Below, in pieces: positions 28,630 to 37,126 of a DNA stretch of 64,000 nt (within the stretch, counting starts at the first letter, position 1; every line of letters starts with the position of its first letter). Source of the stretch: Dehalococcoidia bacterium (GTDB lineage: Bacteria; Chloroflexota; Dehalococcoidia; Tepidiformales; Tepidiformaceae); NCBI GenBank assembly GCA_022824925.1, contig JAJDYW010000037.1:37125-101124 (forward strand). Direction: 5' to 3'. Both the position numbers and the translations under genes were made by a program. The notes beneath the pieces are model-generated. The model ran no database searches. It had not been told where the DNA came from and saw only the letters and a program-made list of their open reading frames with translations.

Positions 28630-29493
28630 GTGGCGAGCGGCGATTTCCACCTGCACAGCACCTCCTCGGACGGAGTGCGGAGTCCGACGTGGGTGATGCA
28701 GACGGCCGCGGCCAACGGTGTGCGCGTTGTGGCCCTGACGGACCACGACACCACCGAGGGACTCGCCGAAGCGGGCGCGGCCGCCCGCGCCGCTGGTGTT
28801 CGGCTCATCCCGGGCATCGAGCTCAGCGTCGACCTGGACGGAGCCGATGCGCACCTGCTCGGGTACGGCTTCGATGTCGACCACGCGCCGCTGCAGACCT
28901 ACCTGGGCGAGCAGCGGGACGGGCGCATGGGGAGGATGGCGCGCATGGTGCGCGTGCTTCGCGAGCACGGCGTGACGATCGAGGCGGAACGTGTGCTGGA
29001 GATCGCGGGAGATGCGAGCGTGGGGAGGCCGCACGTGGCGCGGGCGCTCGTGGAGGCGGGGTACGTGGAGAGCGTGCAGGAAGCCTTCGACCGGTGGCTC
29101 GGGGATGGCCGGCCGGGGCACATCACGCGCACGCGGCTCACGCCCGCGGAAGCGATCGCGCTCCTGCACGAGGCGGGCGGGGCGGTCTTCGTGGCGCACC
29201 CCGTCTTCCTCGGGGAGGAGTACGGGGAGGCCGTCGCCGCGCTCGCGGCAATGGGCCTGGACGGCATCGAGACGTACTACAAGAACTACGACGAGGAGAC
29301 CGTGGCCATACACGAGGAGCTCTCGAACCGGCTCGGGCTGGGCCGCTCGGGCGGGAGCGACTACCACGGACTGGGGAACGCGAACGACCGCGAGATCGGC
29401 GACATCGCCTTTTCGGACGACGCCGTGGCCGGCTTCGTGGCCTTTCTCAACAGCCGCGGGGTCCACAGTTTCAGGCAGGAGGGAGCGAGCTGA
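28630..29493 (+). CDS. PHP-domain phosphoesterase (RNase AM/TrpH-like)
   Basis: A 287-residue PHP protein from GTG 28630. The metal-binding motifs are present: 'DFHLHSTSSDG' (HxH), 'VALTDHDTTEG', 'IPGIELSVD', 'FVAHPVFLGEEYG' and the C-terminal 'GGSDYHG'. This set matches the YciV/RNase AM group (5'-3' exoribonuclease or 3',5'-nucleotide phosphatase). It lies after rny and is coupled to fabZ (stop TGA 29491-29493 overlaps the next ATG). Confidence 0.85.
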   Translation: MASGDFHLHSTSSDGVRSPTWVMQTAAANGVRVVALTDHDTTEGLAEAGAAARAAGVRLIPGIELSVDLDGADAHLLGYGFDVDHAPLQTYLGEQRDGRMGRMARMVRVLREHGVTIEAERVLEIAGDASVGRPHVARALVEAGYVESVQEAFDRWLGDGRPGHITRTRLTPAEAIALLHEAGGAVFVAHPVFLGEEYGEAVAALAAMGLDGIETYYKNYDEETVAIHEELSNRLGLGRSGGSDYHGLGNANDREIGDIAFSDDAVAGFVAFLNSRGVHSFRQEGAS

Positions 29494-29939
29494 TGGAGGT
29501 CAACCTGGGCGCCGACGCGATCGAGAGGATCATCCCCCACCGCTACCCGATGCTGCTGGTCGACCGGGTGGTCGAGATCGAGGACGGCGAACGCGGGGTG
29601 GGCATCAAGAACGTGACCGCGAACGAGTGGTTCTTCGAGGGGCACTTCCCGGGGAACCGCGTCATGCCGGGCGTCCTCATCGTCGAAGCGCTGGCGCAGG
29701 TAGCGGCCATCACCCTGCTGCGGAACATGGAGCAGGCGGGAAAGATCCCCATGTTCGGGGGCATCGAGAAGATGCGCTTCCGACGGCCGGTCACGCCGGG
29801 AGACCAGCTCCGGCTGGAGTTCACGCTGGAGCGGCTGCGGGGGCCGGTGGGACGCGGGGCCGTGGAGGCGACCGTCGATGGCGAGGTGGTCGCCGCCGGG
29901 ACCATCTCCTTCGCGCTGGTGGACGGCCCGACCGGCTAG
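29493..29939 (+). CDS. fabZ: 3-hydroxyacyl-[ACP] dehydratase
   Basis: A 148-residue FabZ with the hot-dog helix motif 'FFEGHFPGNRVMPGVLIVEALAQ', holding the catalytic His and Glu. It dehydrates beta-hydroxyacyl-ACP in type II fatty-acid synthesis. The early 'IERIIPHRYPMLLVDRV' is typical. The start overlaps the PHP stop. No lpx genes are nearby, so it serves general fatty-acid synthesis rather than a lipid A cluster. Confidence 0.94.
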   Translation: MEVNLGADAIERIIPHRYPMLLVDRVVEIEDGERGVGIKNVTANEWFFEGHFPGNRVMPGVLIVEALAQVAAITLLRNMEQAGKIPMFGGIEKMRFRRPVTPGDQLRLEFTLERLRGPVGRGAVEATVDGEVVAAGTISFALVDGPTG

Positions 29940-30009
29940 CCGGGGGGCCCGGGATCCTCACGTTTTGCTTCCCGGGGGCCGCGAGGGCGTCTGCTAGCAT
30001 GGGTTGGCG

Positions 30010-30492
30010 ATGCCCGAACCGGTGGAGTGCGCCCGCCATCCGGGCGTCGAGACGGCCCTGCGGTGCAGCCGCTGCGAGACGCCCATCTGCCCGTCCTGCC
30101 TGATCCAGTCGCCCGTGGGGGCGCGCTGCCCCGACTGCGCCCGGGTCGTGCGGGCGCCGATGTACGTGCTCTCGGGACAGAACATGGTGCGGGCGGGGCT
30201 GGCGGCCGGCGTAGGCGGAATCGTGATGGGCCTGCTGTGGGCCCTGATCCTGCTGCCGTTCACGCGCGGGTTCTTCGGACTCATCGTCGGGGTGGGGCTG
30301 GGGTACGCCTTCACGCGGCTGCTGGAGTTCGCCACGGGAGGGAAGCGCGGCCCCGGGATGATCGCGTTCGCGGTCGGCGGGATCGTGCTGGCGTGGGCGG
30401 TGCTGGTGCTGCTGGGAGGCTCGCAGTTCGCGCTGTGGGGACTCATCGCCGCGGGTATCGGCGTGTGGTTCGCCTACCAGAACCTGCGCTAG
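30010..30492 (+). CDS. Zinc-ribbon (B-box-like) membrane protein
   Basis: A 160-residue product. The N-terminal 40 residues hold paired metal ligands ('CARHPGVETALRCSRCETPICPSC' pattern, then 'GARCPDCARVV'). About four transmembrane helices follow (roughly 60-80, 85-105, 118-138 and 140-156). This matches B-box zinc-finger membrane proteins often adjacent to rhomboid families; function is unproven. ATG 30010 is 9 bases after a TAGCAT -10-like box, so its mRNA may be leaderless or nearly so. Confidence 0.7.
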   Translation: MPEPVECARHPGVETALRCSRCETPICPSCLIQSPVGARCPDCARVVRAPMYVLSGQNMVRAGLAAGVGGIVMGLLWALILLPFTRGFFGLIVGVGLGYAFTRLLEFATGGKRGPGMIAFAVGGIVLAWAVLVLLGGSQFALWGLIAAGIGVWFAYQNLR

Positions 30493-30507
30493 GGCGGAGC
30501 GCCCCCC

Positions 30508-30750
30508 TCAGGCGATGAACGCCGCCGCGATCACGAAGGCAAGGGTGATCGCGCTGACCGCCCCGACGACGACGAGGTCCCGCCGGACGTAGCCGTAGTC
30601 GGTGGCGACGTGGTGCTCGGGGCGGGTCTGGTCGGGGATGCGGGCGGCCGTCTCGCCCGCAGGCCGGGGGGCGGCCGTCTGGCCGGGACGGGGGAGCGTC
30701 GACGCGCGCTCGCGGCGGCGGCGCTGGCGGCGGGGGCGGCGGGAGCTCAT
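30508..30750 (-). CDS. Small single-pass membrane protein
   Basis: An 80-residue product: an extremely Arg-rich N-terminus (about 1-17), a Pro/Ala linker, then one transmembrane helix at the C-terminus ('[21 protein letters not shown]'). It is convergent with the zinc-ribbon gene. The frame is open upstream antisense to acs, but only this part is plausible. No family is recognised. Confidence 0.5.
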   Translation of the reverse strand: MSSRRPRRQRRRRERASTLPRPGQTAAPRPAGETAARIPDQTRPEHHVATDYGYVRRDLVVVGAVSAITLAFVIAAAFIA

Positions 30751-30861
30751 CGCGGGGATCGTACCGCGCGCGGGAGTCGCACGATAGCGAAGGCATGGGT
30801 CGGTAGAATCGCGCGCACCACCAGGGACGGTCGCGCCGGCGGGGCGCGCGAGGAGGCCGAC

Positions 30862-32832
30862 GTGAGCGACGCAACGAGCGAGATCGGGCTGCCGGTCGAC
30901 GAGAGCTACGCGCCCCCGGCGCGGGTGCGCGAAGGCGCCTACGTGAGCTCCCGCGAGGAGTACGACGAACTGCGGCGCCGCTCGGTCGAGGACCGCGAGG
31001 CGTTCTGGGCGGAGCAGGCGCGGGCCAACCTCGAATGGATGCGCGACTTCGAGACGGTGGTCGAGGAGGACTTCACGACGGGGCACATCGCCTGGTTCAG
31101 GGAGGGCACGCTGAACGTCAGCGCGAACTGCCTCGACCGGCACCTCGCGACACGCGGGGACCAGGTGGCGCTGCTGCTGGAGGGCGACGAGCCGGGCGAC
31201 AACCGCTCGCTGACGTACCAGGAGGTGGCGGACGAGGTGGGGCGGCTGGGGAACGCCCTGCGCGCGCGGGGCGTGGGGAAGGGCGACCGCGTCGCCATCT
31301 ACATGGGCATGGTGCCGGAGCTGGTGGTGGCGATGCTGGCCTGCGCGCGCATCGGGGCGGTGCACTCCGTCATCTTCGGCGGGTTCAGCCCGCGCTCGAT
31401 CGTCGACCGCGTGGAGGACTCGACCTGCAAAGCCATCATCACGCAGGACGAGGGGCTGCGGGGCGGGCGGCGGGTAGCGCTCAAGGCGAACGTGGATGAG
31501 GCGCTGACGATGGGCGGCGAGAGCATCGAGTTCGTCATCGTCTACAGGCGCACGGAGGCCGACATCGCCATGACCGAGGGCCGCGACGTCTGGTGGGACG
31601 ACGCGCTGGCGGGGCAATCGACCGAGTGCGCGCCGGAGGAGATGGGGGCGGAGGATCCGCTCTTCATCCTGTACACGTCCGGCTCGACGGGGAAGCCGAA
31701 AGGCGTGTTGCACACGCAGGCGGGCTACCTGCTCTACACGATGCTCTCGCACCGCTACACGTTCGATTACCGCGACGGGGACATCTACTGCTGTGCGGCG
31801 GACGTGGGCTGGATCACGGGGCACAGCTACATCGTCTACGGGCCGCTGGCGAACGGGGCGACCTCGGTGCTGTTCGAGTCGGTGCCGACGTACCCGGACG
31901 CGGGGCGCTACTGGGACATGGTCGACCGGCTGGGGATCAACAGCTTCTACACGGCGCCGACGGCGATCCGGGCGATCGCGGCGGAGGGGGACGAACACGT
32001 CACCCGGTACAGCCGCGAGAGCCTGCGGGTGCTGGGCAGCGTGGGCGAGCCGATCAACCCGGAGGCGTGGCGCTGGTACCACGGGGTGGTCGGCGGCGGG
32101 CGCTGCTCGGTGGTCGACACGTACTGGCAGACGGAGACGGGCGGCCACATGATCACGGGCCTGCCGGGCGCGAACGACATGAAGCCGGGTTCGGCCTCGC
32201 TGCCGTTCCTGGGCGTGCAGCCCGAGGTGGTCGACGAGGCGGGGAACGTGATCGAGGGGAACGGCGTGACGGGGCGGCTCTGCATGGTCGCCTCGTGGCC
32301 GGGGATGATGCGCACGGTCTACGGCGACCACCAGCGTTTCATCGACACGTACCTGACGACCTACCCGGGCAAGTACTTCACGGGCGACGGGTGCCACCGC
32401 GACCAGGACGGGTACTACTGGATCACGGGGCGCGTGGACGACGTGATGAACGTGGCCGGGCACCGGCTGGGGAGCGCCGAGATCGAGGGCGCCCTCGTGG
32501 GCCACGAAGCGTGCGCGGAGGCGGCCGTGGTGGGCTACCCGCACGACGTGAAGGGCACGGGCATCTACGCGTACGTGATGCTCAACCAGGGGTGGAGCGG
32601 GTCGGACGAGATCGAGCGGGAGCTGCGCATGGCCGTGCGCACGGAGATCAGCCCGATCGCGACGCCGGACCAGATCCAGTTCGTGCCGGGGCTGCCGAAG
32701 ACGCGCTCGGGGAAGATCATGCGGCGCATCCTGCGCAAGATCGCCGAGGGCGAGCCGGAGAACGTCGGCGATGTGACCACGCTCGCCGACCCCGCCGTGG
32801 TCGAGGACATCGTGGCGGGAGCGAAGGTCTAG
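30862..32832 (+). CDS. acs: Acetyl-CoA synthetase
   Basis: A 656-residue AMP-forming acyl-CoA synthetase of the acetate type. GTG 30862 is chosen for AGGAGG 5 bases upstream. Motifs: '[17 protein letters not shown]' (P-loop), '[14 protein letters not shown]', '[22 protein letters not shown]', and the acetylatable Lys in '[14 protein letters not shown]'. It makes acetyl-CoA from acetate. A TAGAAT box at 30804-30809 suggests its own promoter. Its TAG shares CTAG with the stop of the convergent gene at 32829. Confidence 0.96.
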   Translation: MSDATSEIGLPVDESYAPPARVREGAYVSSREEYDELRRRSVEDREAFWAEQARANLEWMRDFETVVEEDFTTGHIAWFREGTLNVSANCLDRHLATRGDQVALLLEGDEPGDNRSLTYQEVADEVGRLGNALRARGVGKGDRVAIYMGMVPELVVAMLACARIGAVHSVIFGGFSPRSIVDRVEDSTCKAIITQDEGLRGGRRVALKANVDEALTMGGESIEFVIVYRRTEADIAMTEGRDVWWDDALAGQSTECAPEEMGAEDPLFILYTSGSTGKPKGVLHTQAGYLLYTMLSHRYTFDYRDGDIYCCAADVGWITGHSYIVYGPLANGATSVLFESVPTYPDAGRYWDMVDRLGINSFYTAPTAIRAIAAEGDEHVTRYSRESLRVLGSVGEPINPEAWRWYHGVVGGGRCSVVDTYWQTETGGHMITGLPGANDMKPGSASLPFLGVQPEVVDEAGNVIEGNGVTGRLCMVASWPGMMRTVYGDHQRFIDTYLTTYPGKYFTGDGCHRDQDGYYWITGRVDDVMNVAGHRLGSAEIEGALVGHEACAEAAVVGYPHDVKGTGIYAYVMLNQGWSGSDEIERELRMAVRTEISPIATPDQIQFVPGLPKTRSGKIMRRILRKIAEGEPENVGDVTTLADPAVVEDIVAGAKV

Positions 32833-33200
32833 GGGGCGTCGGGGTTCAGCGGGAGGCGGAGCTGGTCCCGCTCAGGGGCAGCTCCGGTCAGCAGGAGCTC
32901 GACGGCGGCGACCGCGGCCTCGCGCTGGTCGCGGGCTTCGGCGCGGTCGAGGAGGATGGGCGCGAGCGCCTCGATGGCGCGGGCCAGCTCGGGGTCCTCG
33001 GCGCAGAGACGCTCGTGGGCCTCGGCGGCGCTCAGGCCTTCCGCCCAGTAGCGGCCCACGGCCGCGCTGACGAAGGCGCCGCCGAGCACGTCGACGCAGT
33101 CACTGGCTTCGTAGCCCGCCTCGACGAGGGCGCGCTGAACGATCTCGATCGCCTCGCCACGGTCGCGGCCGCGCAGGTCCAGGGGGCGTCGGTCGCTCAT
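32829..33200 (-). CDS. Hypothetical protein coupled to LigD
   Basis: A 123-residue, helical, Ala/Glu/Arg-rich protein; ATG 33200 overlaps the ligD stop (ATGA). No known domain is recognised; two short cysteine-free helical repeats around '[21 protein letters not shown]' are visible. As the third gene after ku and ligD it may aid end joining, but that is positional inference only. It ends on the CTAG shared with acs. Confidence 0.6.
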   Translation of the reverse strand: MSDRRPLDLRGRDRGEAIEIVQRALVEAGYEASDCVDVLGGAFVSAAVGRYWAEGLSAAEAHERLCAEDPELARAIEALAPILLDRAEARDQREAAVAAVELLLTGAAPERDQLRLPLNPDAP

Positions 33201-35923
33201 GGGTCGACCCCGAGGAGGGCGGTCAGGTCCTGCTTCGCGTCGAGGATGCCGGCCCAGAGGTCGCCGGTCGCTTCGAAGCGCTCGGGCGCGGTGAGGACGG
33301 TGAAGTCGGTCGGGTAGAGATCGTCGAGCTCGTCCCAGCGGACGGGCACGGAGACGGGCGCGCCCGGCTTCGCGCGGGGGGAGAAGATGGCGGCGACGTT
33401 CTTGGCGCGGGCGTTCTGGTTCACGTCGAGGAAGATCTTGCCGGTGCGCTTCTCCGAGGCCCACTCGAGGGTGACGTCGCGGGGCATTCGCGCGAGCAGC
33501 TCGCCGCTGACGGTCTCGCAGAGGGAGCGGATGACGGGGTAGGGGAACTGGCGGAGAACGGGCACATAGATGTGGAGCCCGGTCGCGCCCGAGGTCTTCA
33601 CGTAGGAGGGGAGGGCGGCCGCATCGAGGATCTCCTTGAGGGCGCGAGCCACCTCGACGGTCTTCACGAAGGCCTTGCGGTTGAGCTGGGGCTCCTCGCC
33701 GGCGGCCTCATCGCCACGGTAGATGTAGGGGTCGAGGTCGAACAGGAGGAAGTCGGGGTAGTTGAGGACGGAGTCCTCGACGTTCGCGCGGGAGGCGGTG
33801 AAGTCCGTGGGGAGGGCGGTGGCGTCGGGGTCGGGGGAGACGCGCGCCATGGTCGCGTGGAACTCGAGATTGGCCAGCTGCCCGAGCCAGAGGAGGGTCG
33901 CGAGGTTGTTGCAGAGGAGGAAGTCGCGGTCGCCGGCGGCTCCCTCGGAGTGGACCGGCACCGTCTCGACGAACCCGGGGGGCGGGCCCTCGGAGTGCTT
34001 CTGGTAGAAGTGCAGGTCGCCGATACCGTTGGGGTAGCGCGTGAGCGTGATGAGGCGGTCGCGCAGGTGGGGGAGCATGTCGGGAGCGACGGTGGCGAGA
34101 TAGCGCAGGAGGTCGCGCTTGGTGACGGCGCGCTGGGCCCCGTGCTCGGGCCAGAGCGCCTTCGACAGGTTGGTGACGGGGATCTCGTGGACACCGACCT
34201 CGAGGCGCAACTCGTCGCGGGGGTCGTCGAGCTGGCGCAGCACCGAGGCGGCCTGCGCCGTCGGCGAGGGGGCGGCGGGGCTCGCGGGGGCGGGCGGAGC
34301 GGCGGCGTCCGCGACGAACACGGCCTCCGCCGGGGCCTTGTCGGGGCGGAGCCGCTTGAAGACGGGCGCGCGCAGCAGTCCCTGGGAGGTCACCTCGGTG
34401 TACTCGACCTCGACGACGATCTCGGGGCGCACGAAGGTGGCGCCGGCGGCCTCGGGCGGGGTCTCGGGGAAGGGGGAGGCGTCGGTGACGAGGGCGTCGA
34501 GGCGGGCGCGCAGGTCGGCGAGCAGGGCGTCGGTGAAGCCGCCGCCGGCGCGGCCCCGGTAGACCAGCGCCCCGCCACCGGGGTCGCGCGCGCCGAGCAG
34601 GAGCGCGCCGAAGGTGGGCGCACGGAGGCCCTCGCCGGGGGTGAAGCCGCAGACGACGAACTCGGCTGTCGTGCGGGCTTTGACCTTCGCCCAGGAGTCG
34701 GAGCGCTTGCCGGGCAGGTAGCGGCTCCCGCGCCGCTTCGCGACCACACCCTCGAGCCCGAGGGCGACGGCGCCCTCGTACGCCTCCTTCCCCCCGGCGG
34801 GCAGCTCCTCGACGAGGGAGATGGGGCCGGCGGGGAGGAGGACGCGGGCAAGCGCTTCCTTGCGCTCCTCGAGGGCGACATCGGTCAGGTCGTAGCCGTC
34901 GAGGTGGAGCAGGTCGAAGGCCATGTAGGTGACGGGGACGCGCTCCTCGGCGGCGGCGATGTCGATCTCGCCGGCGAGGTTCATGCGCTGCTGGAGGAGT
35001 TCGAACGAGGGTACGCCGCGCTCGTCGAAGGCGACGATCTCGCCGTCGTAGAGCGCCTCGGCGACGGGCTGGGCGGCGAGGGTCGCGGCGAGGCCGGGGT
35101 AGGTGGCGGTGAGCTCGGTGCCGCGACGCGAGGTGAGGAGCGCCTCACCGCCGGAGATTCGAGCGAGGGCGCGGATGCCATCGAGCTTCGGCTCGAAGAG
35201 CCAGTCGGGGTGGGAGAAGGGCTCGCGGGCGCTCGCGGCCATCGGGGTGAGGGCGTCGGGGAGGGGCGCGGCGCGCGATCCCTGGAGGGCGGCCGGCGTG
35301 TAGTCGGAGGGGGCCTTGCGGTGGCGGGGAAGGCGGCCCGCGCGGATGTCATCGAGGGAGAGGCCGGAGACGACGGAGCGGTCGAGCTCGGTGAGGTCCT
35401 GATCGGGGTCGGCGAGGGGGTCGTCGTGCTTGAGCAGGAGCCAGTCGGTCGAGGTCTTCACCAGGGACCAGGAGCCCTTCAGCTTGCGGCCGCGCATCTG
35501 GAACGAGATCTTGCCGGCGGCGACGGCCGCCTCCATGGCCGCCTCCGCCTCTTCGCGCGACGAGAAGTCGAAGACGCGCTCGTGTTCGGGGGCGTAGGTG
35601 CCGGCGTCCCAGACGATGACCTGCCCGGCGCCGTACTGCCCCTTCGGGATGACGCCCTCGAAGGCCGAGTAGGCGACGGGGTGGTCCTCCGTCATGACCG
35701 CGTGGCGGCGGACGGCGGGGTCGCTGGAGGGGCCGCGGGGGACGGCCCAGGACTTCATGACGCCCCCGATCTCCAGGCGGAGGTCGTAGTGGAGGCGGGT
35801 CGCGTCGTGCTTCTGGACGACGAAGGTGAGGGGTCCGGCGCGCCCCTCGGGGACGGCGTCGGGGGGCTCGGGAGTGGCGGCGAAGTCGCGCTTCTCGCGG
35901 TAGGTGTCGAGCTGGTCGTTCAC
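33197..35923 (-). CDS. ligD: Multifunctional NHEJ DNA ligase D (PE-Lig-Pol order)
   Basis: A 908-residue LigD from GTG 35923. Domain order: N-terminal 3'-phosphoesterase (about 1-170; 'HDATRLHYDLRLE'), ATP-dependent ligase (about 240-530; nucleotidyl Lys246 in 'EPKLDGIRAL') and C-terminal primase-polymerase (about 600-900; metal Asp pair in 'FLLFDLDPY'). Mycobacterial LigD has Pol-PE-Lig, so the order differs but is known in other bacteria. It processes and seals double-strand breaks with Ku. It starts 19 bases after the ku stop. Confidence 0.95.
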   Translation of the reverse strand: MNDQLDTYREKRDFAATPEPPDAVPEGRAGPLTFVVQKHDATRLHYDLRLEIGGVMKSWAVPRGPSSDPAVRRHAVMTEDHPVAYSAFEGVIPKGQYGAGQVIVWDAGTYAPEHERVFDFSSREEAEAAMEAAVAAGKISFQMRGRKLKGSWSLVKTSTDWLLLKHDDPLADPDQDLTELDRSVVSGLSLDDIRAGRLPRHRKAPSDYTPAALQGSRAAPLPDALTPMAASAREPFSHPDWLFEPKLDGIRALARISGGEALLTSRRGTELTATYPGLAATLAAQPVAEALYDGEIVAFDERGVPSFELLQQRMNLAGEIDIAAAEERVPVTYMAFDLLHLDGYDLTDVALEERKEALARVLLPAGPISLVEELPAGGKEAYEGAVALGLEGVVAKRRGSRYLPGKRSDSWAKVKARTTAEFVVCGFTPGEGLRAPTFGALLLGARDPGGGALVYRGRAGGGFTDALLADLRARLDALVTDASPFPETPPEAAGATFVRPEIVVEVEYTEVTSQGLLRAPVFKRLRPDKAPAEAVFVADAAAPPAPASPAAPSPTAQAASVLRQLDDPRDELRLEVGVHEIPVTNLSKALWPEHGAQRAVTKRDLLRYLATVAPDMLPHLRDRLITLTRYPNGIGDLHFYQKHSEGPPPGFVETVPVHSEGAAGDRDFLLCNNLATLLWLGQLANLEFHATMARVSPDPDATALPTDFTASRANVEDSVLNYPDFLLFDLDPYIYRGDEAAGEEPQLNRKAFVKTVEVARALKEILDAAALPSYVKTSGATGLHIYVPVLRQFPYPVIRSLCETVSGELLARMPRDVTLEWASEKRTGKIFLDVNQNARAKNVAAIFSPRAKPGAPVSVPVRWDELDDLYPTDFTVLTAPERFEATGDLWAGILDAKQDLTALLGVDP

Positions 35924-35942
35924 GCGGCCGCCCCTGGATGCG

Positions 35943-36779
35943 CTAGTCGGCGGCGACGGCGGCCTTCTCGCCGGCGGTCGCGCCGTTGTCGCCCGTGGCG
36001 GCATCGCTCTCCTCGCGCGCCCTGGCGGCCTCGACGCTGGCGCGGAGGGCGGCCATCAGGTCGACGGCGGGCTGGGGCGCCGCGGCCTCCGGCGTGGCGA
36101 CCTCCTGGCCCTCGAGCTTGGCTTCGATGATGGTCATGAGCGCTTCGCGGTACTCGTCGTGGTACTTCTCCGGGTCGAAGGGCTCCTCGAGCATCTCGAT
36201 GAGGGCGCGGGCCATCTCCATCTCCTGATCGGAGATCTCTTCCACGGCGGCCGCCTCGCCCGGGTCGCGGATCTCGTCGGGGTAGTAGAGGGTCTCGAGG
36301 ATGAGCTGGTCGCCACGGGCGCGGAGGGCGCAGAGCCGCTCCTTGGTGCGGATGGCAACCTTGGCGATAGCGATGAGGCCCTTGGCCTGCATCGCGCGGA
36401 TGAGGAGTGAGTACGGCTTCAGGCCGACATCGTCCGGGGCGAGGTAGTACGACTTCTCGTAGTGCACGGGGTCGATCTCCGACTCCTCGACGAAGGCGGT
36501 GAGTTCGATGGTGTGCTTGGTTGGCAGGGGGAGCTTCTCGAAGTCCTCCTCGTCGAGGACGACGTAGCGGTCCTTGGCGTACTCGTAGCCGCGAACGATC
36601 TCGTCGTAGGGGACTTCCTGCTCCTCGACCGGATCCCAGCGGAGCATGCGCACCCGCGTGTTGCTGTCGCGGCGGAGCTGGCGGAAGCCGATGTCCTTGC
36701 TCTCGGTGGCGGGGAAGAGGCGGATGGGGATGCTCACCATGCCGAAGCTGATGGCTCCCCTCCAGATGGCTCGAGGCAT
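35943..36779 (-). CDS. ku: Ku end-binding protein
   Basis: A 278-residue bacterial Ku: 'RAIWRGAISFGMVSIPIRLFPAT' at the N-terminus, 'VRMLRWDPVEEQEVPYDEIVRGYEY' and 'IEAKLEGQ' are family hallmarks. It forms the homodimeric ring that recruits LigD. The C-terminal 50 residues are low-complexity Ala/Glu. First gene of the ku-ligD unit, divergent from the riboswitch-controlled radical SAM gene. Confidence 0.96.
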   Translation of the reverse strand: MPRAIWRGAISFGMVSIPIRLFPATESKDIGFRQLRRDSNTRVRMLRWDPVEEQEVPYDEIVRGYEYAKDRYVVLDEEDFEKLPLPTKHTIELTAFVEESEIDPVHYEKSYYLAPDDVGLKPYSLLIRAMQAKGLIAIAKVAIRTKERLCALRARGDQLILETLYYPDEIRDPGEAAAVEEISDQEMEMARALIEMLEEPFDPEKYHDEYREALMTIIEAKLEGQEVATPEAAAPQPAVDLMAALRASVEAARAREESDAATGDNGATAGEKAAVAAD

Positions 36780-36885
36780 GACACGTCTCCAGCGCTGCGC
36801 AACTTATGTCGGCAGCGCCCCTGAGTGTACGACGCCGGGGGCGTTTCGCGTGAGGGGCCCCACGGGAACGGTTAAGGCGCCGTGC

Positions 36886-36891
36886 TACACT
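36886..36891 (+). promoter_or_regulatory. -10-like element of the riboswitch transcript
   Basis: TACACT ends 4 bases before the first riboswitch helix, placing transcription start at or just inside P1. No strong -35 is seen. Confidence 0.4.
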
Positions 36892-36892
36892 G

Positions 36893-37027
36893 GAGGAGCC
36901 GAATCCCCGCGCGATCAGCCGGTCGCCGGGGAGCGGGGGAACCGGTCATGGGGTGTATTGCGCGGCCGCGCATAGGCGACTCCGACGCCGAACCCGTCAG
37001 CTAACCCCGCAGGCGTTCGGAGGCTCG
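36893..37027 (+). promoter_or_regulatory. Cyclic di-AMP riboswitch (ydaO/yuaA class)
   Basis: The conserved blocks appear in order: GAGCCGAATCC at the 5' end, GCGGGGGAACCGGTCATGGGGTG in the middle (written here in two parts, 36933-36945 and 36946-36955), and CCGTCAGCTAACCCCGCAGG near the 3' end, then CGTTCGGAGGCTC pairing back with the 5' GAGCC. This is the ydaO aptamer. It lies 100 bases before a KamA-family gene. A GC-rich hairpin follows and could be the expression platform. c-di-AMP binding usually switches such genes off. Confidence 0.92.
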
Positions 37028-37055
37028 GGACCGCGTGTCCCGCCTCCTTGACCGT

Positions 37056-37072
37056 GGCCCCGGAGCGGGGCC
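37056..37072 (+). terminator. GC hairpin after the riboswitch
   Basis: GGCCCCG-GAG-CGGGGCC, 7 perfect pairs, with no following U tract. It may act as a Rho-independent-like block or translational spacer between aptamer and gene; a classical terminator is not shown. Confidence 0.35.
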
Positions 37073-37126
37073 GGCCGCCCCACCCCGGGTGGCGCGGATC
37101 GATTAGATGCCAAGAGGAGGCGCTAG

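Noticed and set aside
29943..29980. Imperfect GC hairpin after fabZ
   Set aside because: Mismatched arms and a 15-base loop; too weak to call a terminator.
30751..32544. Upstream extension of the small membrane protein antisense to acs
   Set aside because: The extension is Arg/His-rich shadow sequence; only the last 80 residues look like a protein.
33572..36130. An 852-codon Gly/Ala/Glu-rich plus-strand frame opposite ligD
   Set aside because: Shadow of ligD; no domain and implausible composition.
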